Assembly: GCF_003545875.1 (NCBI RefSeq)
Contig: NZ_QHCS01000002.1
Location: forward strand, 817,001-881,000
Direction of reading: 5' to 3'
Length of the DNA stretch: 64,000 nucleotides
Origin: Leptospira stimsonii
GTDB taxonomy: Bacteria > Spirochaetota > Leptospiria > Leptospirales > Leptospiraceae
In this document: in pieces, positions 13,239-33,489 of the stretch
Numbering within the stretch: the first letter of the stretch is position 1
Layout of the letters: each line of letters opens with the position of its first letter
The notes under the pieces: generated by a model
The model's database searches: none
The model's input: only the letters and a program-made list of their open reading frames with translations
Told to the model about the DNA's origin: nothing
Translations under genes and position numbers: made by a program

Positions 13239-14108
13239 ATGGGAAAAACTATTCCAGCCAAGAAAAAGAAAACGGAAAAAAAAACCGATCCTGCTCCTTC
13301 CACTCAGGGCAAAAAATTATCAGTCGCTATCATCACTTACAACGAAGAAAGAAATATCGGTGAATGTATCGAATCTTGTCTGGAGATCGCGGATGATATC
13401 GTTGTTCTCGATTCGATTAGTACGGATCGAACCGAAGCGATTTCGAAATCGTATCCGAACGTTCGATTTTTCAAACAGAAATTCAAAGGTCATATCGAAC
13501 AGAAGAACGACGCGATCGGGCTTTGCAAATTCGATTGGATTCTTTCTTTGGACGCGGATGAACGAGTTTCTCCCGAATTACAACGTTCTCTTCGTAAGTT
13601 CAAAGAAGATCCGAGAGAAAGCGATCGTAACGGGTTTCAAGTTTCCCGTCTTACCTTTCACATGGGACGATTTATCCGTTATTCGGGATGGTATCCTCAG
13701 TTTCGTTATCGTATTTTTAAAAAAGGAAAGGCCCTTTGGGTCGGCGAAAATCCGCATGATTTCATCAGCATCCAAGGAAAAGGCGGAATACTTTCCGGAG
13801 ATATCATCCACTATAGTTTTCGCGATCTCACTCACCAGGTGAATACGATCAACCAGTTTTCTTCGATTGTCGCTCTGACGAGACAGAGAAAGGGAAAGCG
13901 TTTTTCGATTCTTAGGACGATCTACAAACCCTTTTCCAAATTCATCGAAACCTATTTTTTTAAATTCGGTTTTTTGGACGGCTTCCCCGGTTGGGTGATC
14001 GCGGTCTCGTCCGCCTATTCCACGTTTCTCAAAGACGCTAAACAATACGAGCTCGAGAAAAAGATCATCGAAAGGCCGTCTAACGTGAAAGAGGATTATG
14101 GGAGTTAA
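13239..14108 (+). CDS. glycosyltransferase family 2, WaaE/KdtX-like
   Basis: After a basic low-complexity N-terminus (about 1-25) the GT-A domain begins with LSVAIITYNEERNIGECIES. The nucleotide-diphospho-sugar metal-binding motif is SLDADERV. The insertion FHMGRFIRYSGWYPQFRYR and the ending resemble the WaaE/KdtX group that adds glucose to the LPS inner core. It overlaps the next gene by 11 bp and heads a plus-strand series through gmhA and on to the FHA gene. The exact acceptor sugar is not inferable. Confidence 0.9.
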   Translation: MGKTIPAKKKKTEKKTDPAPSTQGKKLSVAIITYNEERNIGECIESCLEIADDIVVLDSISTDRTEAISKSYPNVRFFKQKFKGHIEQKNDAIGLCKFDWILSLDADERVSPELQRSLRKFKEDPRESDRNGFQVSRLTFHMGRFIRYSGWYPQFRYRIFKKGKALWVGENPHDFISIQGKGGILSGDIIHYSFRDLTHQVNTINQFSSIVALTRQRKGKRFSILRTIYKPFSKFIETYFFKFGFLDGFPGWVIAVSSAYSTFLKDAKQYELEKKIIERPSNVKEDYGS

Positions 14109-14871
14109 GTCTTTCTTTAAAAAATTCCTTTCCTTCTTTCGGAGAAGGAAAAAGAAAAAAGGTCACGCCGAAGAGGCGCCCCCCGTTCGGGAAAGTTACG
14201 GATACAAACGGGAACTTTCCGAGCTTAGGGAAAAGGCGGATCGTTTTTTTGTAACAAGGAAGAAGGCGAGCGGAGTCGTTCATGAAACGAAATATTATAA
14301 AATTCTAAAGAATGGTCCGAAACTGTTTCGTCTTGAAGGAAAGGAAAAAAGTGGTCGGGAATATTCTCTCGTCGTTTCCACGGGAAATTTTTTGAGTTTA
14401 CAAGGCGAAAAAATTTCCGGCGTTGTCTTTGTTCCGGAAGCGGAACTCAACCGAATTCTTTCCTACGAACACACGGATTTACAAAGCGTTTTTTCCCGGT
14501 TTCAACCGGAGGGGATCGCTGAAGATTTGAAGGTTTTATACGGAGAATCCGGTTCTTCCCAAGAATCTTGGAAGGACTTTTTCAACTGGGAACCGATTTG
14601 GAAACAGCAGGTTCTCATCCGTCTGAAGCCGAGCCTTCTTGCGATTCTTCTCGTTTATATGGGTCCGGATTTCGAACAATTCTTCCAGTCTAATTCCACA
14701 AAAAGAATGAAGTCGATCGTTTCGGACGAATTGTATTTTTTAAACGTGAGCGGGAATCAAAAAGAAAATTCTCCCTATTCGGAAAATCTTTCGCTTCAAG
14801 ATTTTGAAAAAGCAAAATCGGAATTCTTCCGAGTATTGGAACAGATACGAAAAAAAAGGGGTACAACCTAA
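14098..14871 (+). CDS. hypothetical protein with a FliG C-domain-like C-terminus (257 aa)
   Basis: The first 25 residues are strongly basic and aromatic (KKFLSFFRRRKKKKG), suggesting membrane surface contact without a signal peptide. Residues 50-150 look like a mixed alpha/beta domain of unknown type. By eye, residues 160-255 follow the helix pattern of FliG C-terminal domains: WKQQVLIRLKPSLLAILLVYMG, then MKSIVSDEL, then an ending LSLQDFEKAKSEFFRVLEQIRKK like the FliG end. It sits between a glycosyltransferase and gmhA and overlaps both closely. Function unknown; the FliG likeness needs a profile search. Confidence 0.75.
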   Translation: MGVKSFFKKFLSFFRRRKKKKGHAEEAPPVRESYGYKRELSELREKADRFFVTRKKASGVVHETKYYKILKNGPKLFRLEGKEKSGREYSLVVSTGNFLSLQGEKISGVVFVPEAELNRILSYEHTDLQSVFSRFQPEGIAEDLKVLYGESGSSQESWKDFFNWEPIWKQQVLIRLKPSLLAILLVYMGPDFEQFFQSNSTKRMKSIVSDELYFLNVSGNQKENSPYSENLSLQDFEKAKSEFFRVLEQIRKKRGTT

Positions 14872-14872
14872 G

Positions 14873-15460
<588 letters not shown>

Positions 15461-15468
15461 TCCAGTTT

Positions 15469-16236
<768 letters not shown>

Positions 16237-16260
16237 TCTTAGAAACTACTCGAGCGAACG

Positions 16261-17709
16261 ATGGGTTATGCAGTCCTCCTAACATTGGTTTTATTTACCT
16301 TTCCGATTTTTGCCCAGAAATCCCCATTTATAATGGAGGAAATCGACGCGTCCTCGTTTCCTTCGATTCAACTTTCGATCCGAGATAAAAAACAATTTCC
16401 CTTAGAAAGAGAAAACTTTCTCATCCGAGAATCTCGCGGTTCGGAAAACCGCACGGTTCTTCGTCCTAAGGTCACTCGCAAAGAAGGTTCCAGACCGGTT
16501 CACACGGTCTTTCTCGTTCAGTCCGGGACGAGCTTGGAAGAAAACAATTTCAACACCCGTCTGCTTCAAAAAATCGTTCAGGCCAGCGGAGACGAGGATC
16601 ACTTTAGCTTTGTCTTTTTTTCGGACGATCTCCTCGTCGTAGAAAAGGATCTGGATCGACAAACCGCACTCCTGAAAGCTCGGGTTCCCGGTTCTCTTAG
16701 CAATCGGAATACGGGGGCCAACCTGGATCTTGTATTCCAAAAATTGAATACGATTTTAACAAGAGAATCCTATCTTGCACTTTTGGTTTCCGATCTCGAC
16801 TACAGACTTCCTCCGGGACTCAGACAAGGTTTGTCCACTTCCGGTCTTCCCATTCAGGTTTTAGGAAAGCGCAATTTCGCAAACCAGGAACTCGTTCGCA
16901 TTTATGGAGGAGAATTGTATGAGTTGGAATCTCCTGATTCCGTCTCTCGATTTTTGACGGACTTGGAATACTTCCACAAACATCCCGCGGTGATTCAGTA
17001 TGATTCTCCGTTTCAAGACGACTTTTGGAAAGGAGAAGGGGATTTTCTGCGGGGAGATTGGGAATCCAGTCGAGGCGGTAAGTTTACCTATTCGTACAAA
17101 CCCGGCGCGATGAAACAGCTTCGTTTTGTTTTTTTGAGTCCGGGCGTATTTCTTCCCACGATCGGTTTTTTGGTCATTCTTACTTTGATCGGACTTTTGC
17201 TCTTGTTCAAAAAGGAAAAAGAACCGGAAGATACCGCAGGCTCTTCCAATGGAGAAGCGGAACGTAGGTTCCACGCGAGAGGGGAAGAACGGGAAGTTTA
17301 TCAAAGAATGTATGGAGATCAGTTTCATACTTCTCCTTATGCAAATCCGGAAGGAGTCTATGTGGCTCGTTCTCTTCCCGTGAACGAATCCGAGTTCGAG
17401 GCGGCGGAAGCCTATGACCTCGCGACCTTGATTCAGAAGGAAGGAAGAACTCCGGGAAAACAAATTCCGATTCGGAAAGCCGAAACGACCTTGGGCGCCG
17501 GAGATTTGTCCGACGTTTTGGTTGCCGATCCGAATGTGAGTAAACTCCACGCGAGAATTCGAAAGATTAAGAATCGGTTCGTTCTCTATGATCTTATCTC
17601 GGACGCAGGAACTTATCTCAACGGGAAGAAGGTTCTAAGACCACGGGTCCTCTATGATTTCGACGAGATCAGTCTGGGGAAGACGGTCTTCGTTTTTCGC
17701 GCGAGATAA
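16261..17709 (+). CDS. secreted VWA-like domain, transmembrane helix and cytoplasmic FHA domain protein (482 aa)
   Basis: The order is a signal peptide (1-18, ending FAQ), a VWA-like Rossmann region (about 75-215) whose metal site is degenerate (VQSGTS where DxSxS is expected), one transmembrane helix (about 295-315, followed by KKEKE), a linker, and a C-terminal FHA domain (about 400-482) with the phosphopeptide-binding pattern SKLHARI and a GTYLNGKKV strand. This predicts a transmembrane protein binding a phosphothreonine partner inside and something else outside. No kinase gene is adjacent. It is the last gene of the gmhA series. Confidence 0.85.
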   Translation: MGYAVLLTLVLFTFPIFAQKSPFIMEEIDASSFPSIQLSIRDKKQFPLERENFLIRESRGSENRTVLRPKVTRKEGSRPVHTVFLVQSGTSLEENNFNTRLLQKIVQASGDEDHFSFVFFSDDLLVVEKDLDRQTALLKARVPGSLSNRNTGANLDLVFQKLNTILTRESYLALLVSDLDYRLPPGLRQGLSTSGLPIQVLGKRNFANQELVRIYGGELYELESPDSVSRFLTDLEYFHKHPAVIQYDSPFQDDFWKGEGDFLRGDWESSRGGKFTYSYKPGAMKQLRFVFLSPGVFLPTIGFLVILTLIGLLLLFKKEKEPEDTAGSSNGEAERRFHARGEEREVYQRMYGDQFHTSPYANPEGVYVARSLPVNESEFEAAEAYDLATLIQKEGRTPGKQIPIRKAETTLGAGDLSDVLVADPNVSKLHARIRKIKNRFVLYDLISDAGTYLNGKKVLRPRVLYDFDEISLGKTVFVFRAR

Positions 17710-17731
17710 GAATTTTCATTCTTCTAAATTC

Positions 17732-17864
17732 ATTCTAATTCGCTTAGAATAGATCCGGGTAGACGAAAAGACCCGATTTCCCAACGATGGAAATACAGAC
17801 GGATGTGCTCTTTCTCATTCCGAGAATCCATCCAATCCACAAATTCCGAAAGAATTTCTTTCGG
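17732..17864 (+). promoter_or_regulatory. leuCD leader with three consecutive hairpins
   Basis: Between the FHA gene and leuC lie three inverted repeats: ATTCTAA/TTAGAAT (17732-17750), CGGGT/ACCCG (17756-17775) and CCGAAAG/CTTTCGG (17846-17864). The 3' arm of the third runs into the leuC Shine-Dalgarno (GGGGAG, 17863-17868). The arrangement could serve termination of the upstream gene, leader control, or neither. No clear T-box or leader peptide was found. Confidence 0.35.
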
Positions 17865-17880
17865 GGAGACAGAATCCAAA

Positions 17881-19278
<1,398 letters not shown>

Positions 19279-19296
19279 GGAATAGAATTTAGAATT

Positions 19297-19923
<627 letters not shown>

Positions 19924-19932
19924 ACAAATAAT

Positions 19933-22838
<2,906 letters not shown>

Positions 22839-23459
22839 ACTTCGATTCGGTTTAAGATTGTTTCGGCCTTGTTTGCAGGGAGACGCTTTCGGTTAGGACG
22901 CTACTCAAGTTAGCCTCGTGGGTAGATTGCTCGGAACTCTTTCCACCCGGTCGCGATGGAGATGGATTCTGGACAGGAAACGTTCGAGCTGGAGCGCCAG
23001 AGTTTGATTGCGATCCATTTTTTTCCGAGTTATTTTGTCGGAACAATTAATGAGCTGTGGAAGGAAAAATGGATCTTAAATTGAATCCTACGTTTTCGGC
23101 TAAGTATTTGCGAAAGAATTTTCGTTGAGAATCTACGGTATTTTTAATATACGGAGCTTTGGATTCTTTTTGTTGAAGAGCGGAACTTTCTTATCTACAA
23201 GTTGTGAGTGAGCGGAAACGAGAGAAGTCTTTTGTTAGAGCTCCTACAAAATGAAATTTTTCTTGCAATATCCCATTTTTCTGATACTGAAAAGTCTTCC
23301 GGTGATTTCCGCCACCCACCCCTCCACCCAAGATCAGGGCGGGGCCCGCGAAATTTTACGGAAAAACGTCGGAATTCCTACAGATTTTTTTATGTAAAAA
23401 AAATTAATAACGATATTTTTGATTTGAAAAAATAGGACTCATTTCGAATTCAAAGAACA
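22839..23459. other. gene-free intergenic region between helicase and NrsF genes
   Basis: No supportable protein gene in this 621-bp gap between convergent genes. Its right half contains repeat copy B. The left part (about 22850-23045) has a short open frame on the minus strand with atypical Ser/Asn/Gln-rich composition; it may be a decayed remnant but resembles nothing I recognise. Confidence 0.5.
23231..23385 (-). repeat. dispersed ~155-bp intergenic repeat, copy B (inverted relative to A)
   Basis: Read on the minus strand this copy shows GTAGGAATTCCGAC (23369-23382), the GC-rich core GCCCCGCCCTGATCTTGGG..GGAGGGGTGGG (23309-23352) and a distal near-palindrome GTAGGAGCTCTAAC (23234-23247). 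Order, spacing (about 17-20 and 60-70 bp) and core sequence match copy A at 5058-5211. Confidence 0.7.
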
Positions 23460-24092
23460 TTACCACTTTAAGATATTCTTAAATACAAAAAAGCTGATAA
23501 AGAATAAGAATAAACTTGAAAGAACGTGGGAAAAGAAAATATGATAGGAAGATTGATCGCCGCAAACGAATTTTAAACAAAGGTTGGCAAGGGCTAAACT
23601 AAAAATCGAAAGTACCGCCGAGCTTAAAATCGGGTTTCCCGGATTTCCATTTTTTAAAATAAAAATTCCGCTTCCGCACAGAAGAATACTGGAGAAAAAA
23701 ATGGTCGCCGAACACCTACCTACGTGATGGCTGAATTCATGATCTTCTATGATATCCCAGGCATACAATCCTCCTGAATAGAGCACCCAAATCAGGCCAA
23801 GGAGAATCGGAAGCTTAGAAGATTTCGAAAACGATTCTTCCGGAAATCTCAATTGAGAAAGAATCCAATACGCGCTGATGCCCACGATTCCGATCCAAAG
23901 AAAATCGGGAAACAAAGTTGGAATGTGTATCAAAGGCGCTGTGATCGGGTACAGTGATAAAAAGAGGAGAACCAAGCCGATCCCTAAAAGCGGGAACAAG
24001 AAGACAAAAGATCCCCAGACGTTTCTCCTCAAAGGAGGTTCTGCCGCCATTTTCTGGATTAAGGATTCGGTTCTTTGTTCTTTACTCAACAT
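23460..24092 (-). CDS. NrsF/DUF1109-family anti-sigma factor, six-helix membrane protein (210 aa)
   Basis: NrsF proteins are polytopic membrane anti-sigma factors controlling a partner ECF sigma factor, as in Caulobacter SigF. A cytoplasmic N-terminus of about 28 residues is followed by six hydrophobic helices. Cysteines conserved in the family are present in VGRCSATIFF and in LKFVCGDQSSYHIFFSHVLS, where the HC(P/G) region aligns. The gene is divergent from an ECF sigma gene with a 130-bp shared promoter region, the typical context. Identity as NrsF is by eye. Confidence 0.8.
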   Translation of the reverse strand: MLSKEQRTESLIQKMAAEPPLRRNVWGSFVFLFPLLGIGLVLLFLSLYPITAPLIHIPTLFPDFLWIGIVGISAYWILSQLRFPEESFSKSSKLPILLGLIWVLYSGGLYAWDIIEDHEFSHHVGRCSATIFFSSILLCGSGIFILKNGNPGNPILSSAVLSIFSLALANLCLKFVCGDQSSYHIFFSHVLSSLFLFFISFFVFKNILKW

Positions 24093-24107
24093 ATTCTAAG
24101 TTATAAT

Positions 24108-24124
24108 ATTGGAAATTTTCCAAT
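24108..24124. promoter_or_regulatory. 17-bp palindrome in the sigma/anti-sigma promoter region
   Basis: ATTGGAAA-T-TTTCCAAT is a perfect inverted repeat with 8-bp arms midway between the divergent NrsF and ECF sigma genes, directly beside a TATAAT at 24102-24107. It is a candidate operator; no DNA-binding regulator is encoded next to it. Confidence 0.4.
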
Positions 24125-24217
24125 TTTAAAGAATGGTTGGACAATAAATTCTTCCTGCTTCAAGCTGGAATGAAATCAGGTTCAACTGTTTCTATATTCG
24201 AAGGTCCCAAGCAGTTC

Positions 24218-24780
<563 letters not shown>

Positions 24781-24813
24781 CAAAACTGCAACCAAACGAG
24801 TCCAAGATATAGC

Positions 24814-26024
24814 ATGTCTTCTCCTATTTCCAACGGCGTCAGCGTAGAATTTTTAGATTCTATTTCCTCGATTCCCAAGGAAGAATGGAATTCCATCTCC
24901 GACCCTAAAAATCCGTTTTTAGAATACGACTTTTTACATTCCCTGGAAATTTCCCGATGTATCGGCTCGAACACTTCTTGGGTTCAGAAGTATTGTGTTC
25001 TCAAAATGGACGGGAGTTTTTCAGCGGTCATTCCTCTTTTTCTCAAGTTCGATTCTTATGGGGAATATATCTTCGATTTTCAATGGGCCCAATTCTTCGC
25101 TCAAGCTGGATTGAGCTATTATCCCAAAGGTCTCGTGGCGATTCCGTTTACTCCGGCAAATGGAAAAAGAATTCTTCATAAGAATGAGTTAAGCCTGGAA
25201 GAAGTTTGTTCTTATTTGATTCCGGAACTCCTTCGTTTTTCCGAAGAGGAGGGGCTTTCCGGTGTTCACTTTCTCTTCTTAGAAAAAGAAGAATCGGAAG
25301 TCCTCGAAACGTTCGGCTTCGCGACTCGACTTTCTCACCAGTATCACTGGACCAATCCCGGATACGAAAGCTTTGACGATTACTTGAGCGCGATGAAATC
25401 CAAAAAACGAATGCAGATCAAACGGGAACGTGAGATCGTTCGGAGTTACGGACTTGATATAAGAATTATCGAAGGAGACCGGATTTCCAAGTCGGACATG
25501 AATTCCATCTGGCGTTTTTATCAGGACACACATTCCAGAAAATGGGGCTCCGCTTATCTCAATCGCGTCTTCTTTGATTCCGCGTTCGCTACGTTTCGAG
25601 ATCGGATCGTTTTGGTTCTTGCGTCCCGGGACGGGGAACCGATTGCGGGAACCTTCAACCTTAGAAAGGGTGATTTTTTATACGGAAGATATTGGGGTTG
25701 TCTCGAATACCATTCTCACCTTCATTTTGAATGTTGTTTTTATCAATTGATCGATTATGCGATTCGTGAGAAAATCAAGGTCTTTGAGGCGGGCGCTCAG
25801 GGAGAACACAAGTTTCTTCGTGGATTTCCGGCGATGCCGACTTATAGTTCGCATCGGATTTTTCATCCGGGCGCTCGAAATGCGATTGAACGTTTCCTAA
25901 AAGAAGAAAGACTGCACATGCAGGAAATGATTCAAGAAACAAACGAGCACTCTCCGCTCAAGGATTTTTCAAACGAGACATTCTTCCGAGACAACGCGAT
26001 CGCAGAGAAAGGGAGTCTAGATCC

Positions 26025-26028
<4 letters not shown>
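24814..26028 (+). CDS. FemAB-like/GNAT-fold N-acyltransferase (COG3146 type) coupled to clpSA
   Basis: The 404-aa protein fits the FemAB_like (PF04339, COG3146) family: an N-terminal FLEYDFLHSLE motif, a middle KSKKRMQIKRER block, and the C-terminal FEAGAQGEHKFLRGF signature. FemAB proteins have tandem GNAT folds; relatives use aminoacyl-tRNA as donor, and the substrate of this branch is unknown. Its stop overlaps the clpS start by ATGA and clpS overlaps clpA the same way. That context raises the idea of a role in N-terminal tagging for ClpS; this is inference. No signal peptide. Confidence 0.88.
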
Positions 26029-28594
<2,566 letters not shown>

Positions 28595-28618
28595 ACTAAA
28601 AAAACTTTCTAGGATCCG

Positions 28619-30348
<1,730 letters not shown>

Positions 30349-30352
<4 letters not shown>

Positions 30353-31911
30353 AAACAAAAGAATTTACTCAATCTAAGATCGACGAAGTTTCGCTGGAGA
30401 TTCTTCTCCGTCACGCTGTAAAAGCAAAACACGGATTGGAAAAGGAAAGTATGCGCGTCCATCCAGACGGAACTCTCGCAAGAACTCCACATCCGGAACA
30501 TCTCGGTTCTAGTCTTACCAATCATTACATCAAGACCGATTTTGCGGAACCACAACTCGAATACGCCACACATCCCCGTCCTCGAATCGAAGCCAATATT
30601 CGAGAATTACAAGATCTGCATATATATACGATCCGAAAATTAAACAACGAATTGATCTGGCCCTTTAGTATGCCACCGATTCTCCCTGCGGATGAAAACG
30701 AGATCCCGCTCGGACAATACGGAAGTTCGGCGAGCGGAAAATGGAAGACGATCTATCGCCACGGATTGGGGCTTCGATACGGAAGAAGGATGCAGACGAT
30801 TTCCGGAGTTCACTATAATTTTTCTTTTTCCAATATTTTTTTGAGACAGTTTTTAGGTAAGGACGTTTCCAATTTTTCAAAAGAAGAAATTTCTTCTCTC
30901 TATCTACACGTGATCCGAAATTTCATGAGAAGGGTTCACTATTTGACCTATCTCACGGGATCCTCTTCCGTTTTTGATTCGACCTTTCTTCCAAATCCCG
31001 GAAGTCTCAAGTTCGAAAAACATAAGAATTTCACTCTCTATTCTCCCTATGCGACTTCGCTTCGGATGAGCGAGATCGGTTATACGAGTAAGGTTCAAGA
31101 TACATTAGGAATTCATTATAATTCTTTGGCGGAATACGTGGATCGTATGTGTTACGCGGTTCACACTCCCTATGAGAAGTATGAATCCTTTCCAAAAACT
31201 CCGGATGCTCAACTCAATCCGAATTATCTTCAGATCGAAAACGAATTCTATTCCCCCGTACGTCCAAAACAGGTTCCCAAAGGCGATGAAAGGCCTCTGG
31301 ATGCACTTCTGAGGAGAGGAATCGAATACGTTGAAATTCGTTCCCTCGATATCGATCCGTATTCTCCCGTGGGTGTTTGCAGACACAATCTCGCATTTAC
31401 ACAATTGATTCTTCTGGATTCGCTGTTAAGTCCTTCTCCTTCGATCGATTCGGAAGAGAATGAAATCCAAAAAGAGAATCTCAGCAAGGTGATCTGGGAA
31501 GGAAGAAATCCCGAACTCAAAGTGAGGGTAGGAAATACGGAGAAGAATTTTCAACAAACCGGCGCCGAATATTCGGAATCATTACGACACTACGCAAAAA
31601 TTTTGGATCTACATACGGGAAGAAAAACGTATCAGGAATCAATCGACTTTCAGATCAAAAAATGGAAGAATCCGGAGAAAACCCCGTCCGGAAAATTGTT
31701 ATGCGAAATCTTAAAACGTGGAATCGAATTTCGGGACAAAGGAATGGAATTGGCGAGAGAGAATCGAAGGACCCTGTCCTATCTGGAATATTCTCCTGGA
31801 ACCTTGATGAAGATAGAAAAAGAAACCCAGAGATCCTTTCAAGAGAAAGAACAATTAGAGAAAGAAGAATCTCAAACCCATTATCCCACAGTCAAACTAT
31901 GCAATCACTGA
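30349..31911 (+). CDS. gshA: glutamate-cysteine ligase (TTG start)
   Basis: GshA makes gamma-glutamylcysteine. The sequence follows the E. coli-type (class I) family: GLEKESMRV near the start, TDFAEPQLEYAT, then SGVHYNFSF, and YVEIRSLDIDPYSPVGV with the active-site Arg. The length of 520 aa is normal. It uses a TTG codon overlapping the ggt stop. The downstream ATP-grasp gene begins inside its last 13 bases, so together they resemble a bifunctional GshF split in two. Confidence 0.95.
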
Positions 31912-32930
31912 AATTGAAATCGGGAGAATTTATCTCGCCCGATATTTTCACCCTAAAAGATTTCGAAGATCTGGAGATCTCGACTCAAATCGTAATTCGC
32001 GACGCTCTCAACCGAGGTCTTGAAGTTGAAATACTGGATCGAAAGAATCATTTTCTTCGGTTAAAAAATTCTTCCGGACACGTTCAGTATGTCAAAGAAG
32101 CCTCGAAAACCGGACTCGATTCCTATATGACCTTTCTCGTAATGGAGAATAAAACGATTTCGAAAATCGTAATGGACGAAGCGGGTCTTCTCGTTCCGGC
32201 AGGCGACAGTTTTGGGGAACCGGATTCCGCGCTTTCATTCTGGAAAACGCATAACGATAAAAAGATGGTTGTAAAGCCCGTAACCACGAACTTCGGAATC
32301 GGAATCACGATTCTTCAACCGAATGCGTCGATCGACGACGCAAAAAAAGCCGTTAAGATCGCATTCAATCATTCCGAATCCGTGATTGTGGAAGAATTTG
32401 CGGAAGGAAATGAATATCGTTTTTTAGTGATTGGAAACGAAACCGTCGCAGTTTGTAACCGAATTCCGGCTAACGTGACGGGTGACGGAAAACATACGAT
32501 CGAAGAACTCGTCGCCTTAAAAAACGAAGATCCGAGACGCGGAGTTGGACACGTTACTCCCCTTGAAAAAATTCAACTCGGTGATACGGAATTGGACGTT
32601 CTTGAACAATCCGGCCATGTTAAGGATTCCATTCCTAAAAACGGAGAAAAGATTTTCCTTCGTAAGAATTCCAATATCAGCACTGGCGGTGATTCGATCG
32701 ACGTAACGGATCTTGCGGATTCTTACTATAAAGATCTTGCGGTGAAGGCCGCGAAGTCAGTCGGAGCAAAGATTTGCGGAGTGGATATCATTCTTAAGGA
32801 TTTGCAAACAAAAGGGGATTATCGAATTTTAGAATTGAACTTCAACCCCGTTCTTTACATTCATAACTATCCGTACGAAGGAAAAAACAGGGATGTTGGG
32901 AATAAGATACTGACTTTACTGGGTTTCTAA
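31899..32930 (+). CDS. ATP-grasp glutathione synthetase, GshF C-domain-like (343 aa)
   Basis: The protein resembles the ATP-grasp half of bifunctional GshAB/GshF rather than E. coli GshB: MVVKPVTTNFGIGI as the nucleotide-binding lysine strand, VIVEEFAEGNEYRFLVIGN, an NSNISTGGDSIDVTD loop, and the metal-binding LELNFNPVL. It should ligate glycine to gamma-glutamylcysteine. I start it at ATG 31899 (MQSLKLK); a frame back to 31662 lies inside gshA. It ends convergent with, and overlapping by 4 bp, the first glutaredoxin gene. Confidence 0.88.
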   Translation: MQSLKLKSGEFISPDIFTLKDFEDLEISTQIVIRDALNRGLEVEILDRKNHFLRLKNSSGHVQYVKEASKTGLDSYMTFLVMENKTISKIVMDEAGLLVPAGDSFGEPDSALSFWKTHNDKKMVVKPVTTNFGIGITILQPNASIDDAKKAVKIAFNHSESVIVEEFAEGNEYRFLVIGNETVAVCNRIPANVTGDGKHTIEELVALKNEDPRRGVGHVTPLEKIQLGDTELDVLEQSGHVKDSIPKNGEKIFLRKNSNISTGGDSIDVTDLADSYYKDLAVKAAKSVGAKICGVDIILKDLQTKGDYRILELNFNPVLYIHNYPYEGKNRDVGNKILTLLGF

Positions 32931-33172
32931 GAAGCTCTTTTTCGTTTTACGTAAGTGACGATGTCCCTTGACTCGTACATTTGCGTGGAGTCGTCCACGA
33001 GAAAAGGAACCTGACTTTTTCCACCAAGACGAACTACCTCGTCTCGGCCGGGGGTTCCCCGGCTAGCTTCCACGAGTTCGTAGTCTTTTCCGGGAACAAG
33101 TCCCATCTTCGAGAACTCATCACGAACATAGGCGCAGTAGGGGCAACCAAGAAAGTGATAGAGCTTCATCAT
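32927..33172 (-). CDS. glutaredoxin-like protein with CPYC (81 aa)
   Basis: A thioredoxin-fold protein with the dithiol glutaredoxin active site Cys10-Pro-Tyr-Cys13, the cis-Pro in SQVPFLVDD, and a C-terminal glutathione-binding MYESRDIVTYV. It resembles the N-domain of glutathione S-transferases and would use glutathione to reduce disulfides. It overlaps the CGFS glutaredoxin gene by ATGA and ends the minus-strand redox series. Confidence 0.92.
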   Translation of the reverse strand: MMKLYHFLGCPYCAYVRDEFSKMGLVPGKDYELVEASRGTPGRDEVVRLGGKSQVPFLVDDSTQMYESRDIVTYVKRKRAS

Positions 33173-33489
33173 GCGGGGATGGTTCCCACTTTTTTCTGTA
33201 GATCGCCTGACTTCGCCATTTCTACTACGATATCGTGACCGCCGATAAATTCTCCATTGATATAGAGTTGAGGAATCGTCGGCCAGTTCGCGAAGTCTTT
33301 GATTCCTTGGCGAATCACTTCGTCGGAAAGAACATTAAAGGAGCCGTATTGAATTCCCAAACTTCTGAGAACGTTGGCAACTCCCGCCGAAAACCCGCAC
33401 ATCGGCGCATCAGGGGTTCCTTTCATAAAAAGGAAAACTTTATCGGAGCCTACTAATTCTTCAATCTTCTGTTTTACCGCTTCGTTCAT
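33169..33489 (-). CDS. grxD: monothiol glutaredoxin, Grx4/GrxD type
   Basis: CGFS glutaredoxins bind and transfer [2Fe-2S] clusters with glutathione as co-ligand. Cys31 lies in the CGFS motif (APMCGFSAG); FMKGTPDAP, WPTIPQLYINGEFIGGHDI and the final glutathione-contact region are conserved. The length of 106 aa is standard. The upstream gene encodes a BolA/IbaG protein, its known Fe-S partner, and overlaps by 4 bp. Confidence 0.96.
   Translation of the reverse strand: MNEAVKQKIEELVGSDKVFLFMKGTPDAPMCGFSAGVANVLRSLGIQYGSFNVLSDEVIRQGIKDFANWPTIPQLYINGEFIGGHDIVVEMAKSGDLQKKVGTIPA

Noticed and set aside
22852..23046. 64-codon minus-strand frame after the helicase gene
   Set aside because: Ser/Asn/Gln/Pro-rich, no ribosome site or family; possibly remnant sequence but not supportable as a gene.
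23208..23435. 75-codon plus-strand frame across repeat copy B
   Set aside because: Same reason: it is created by the repeat, with no conserved-looking protein.
28595..28618. ATCCTA/TAGGAT inverted repeat between clpA and ggt as a terminator
   Set aside because: Short stem with a 16-nt loop and no T run; the genes may well be co-transcribed.
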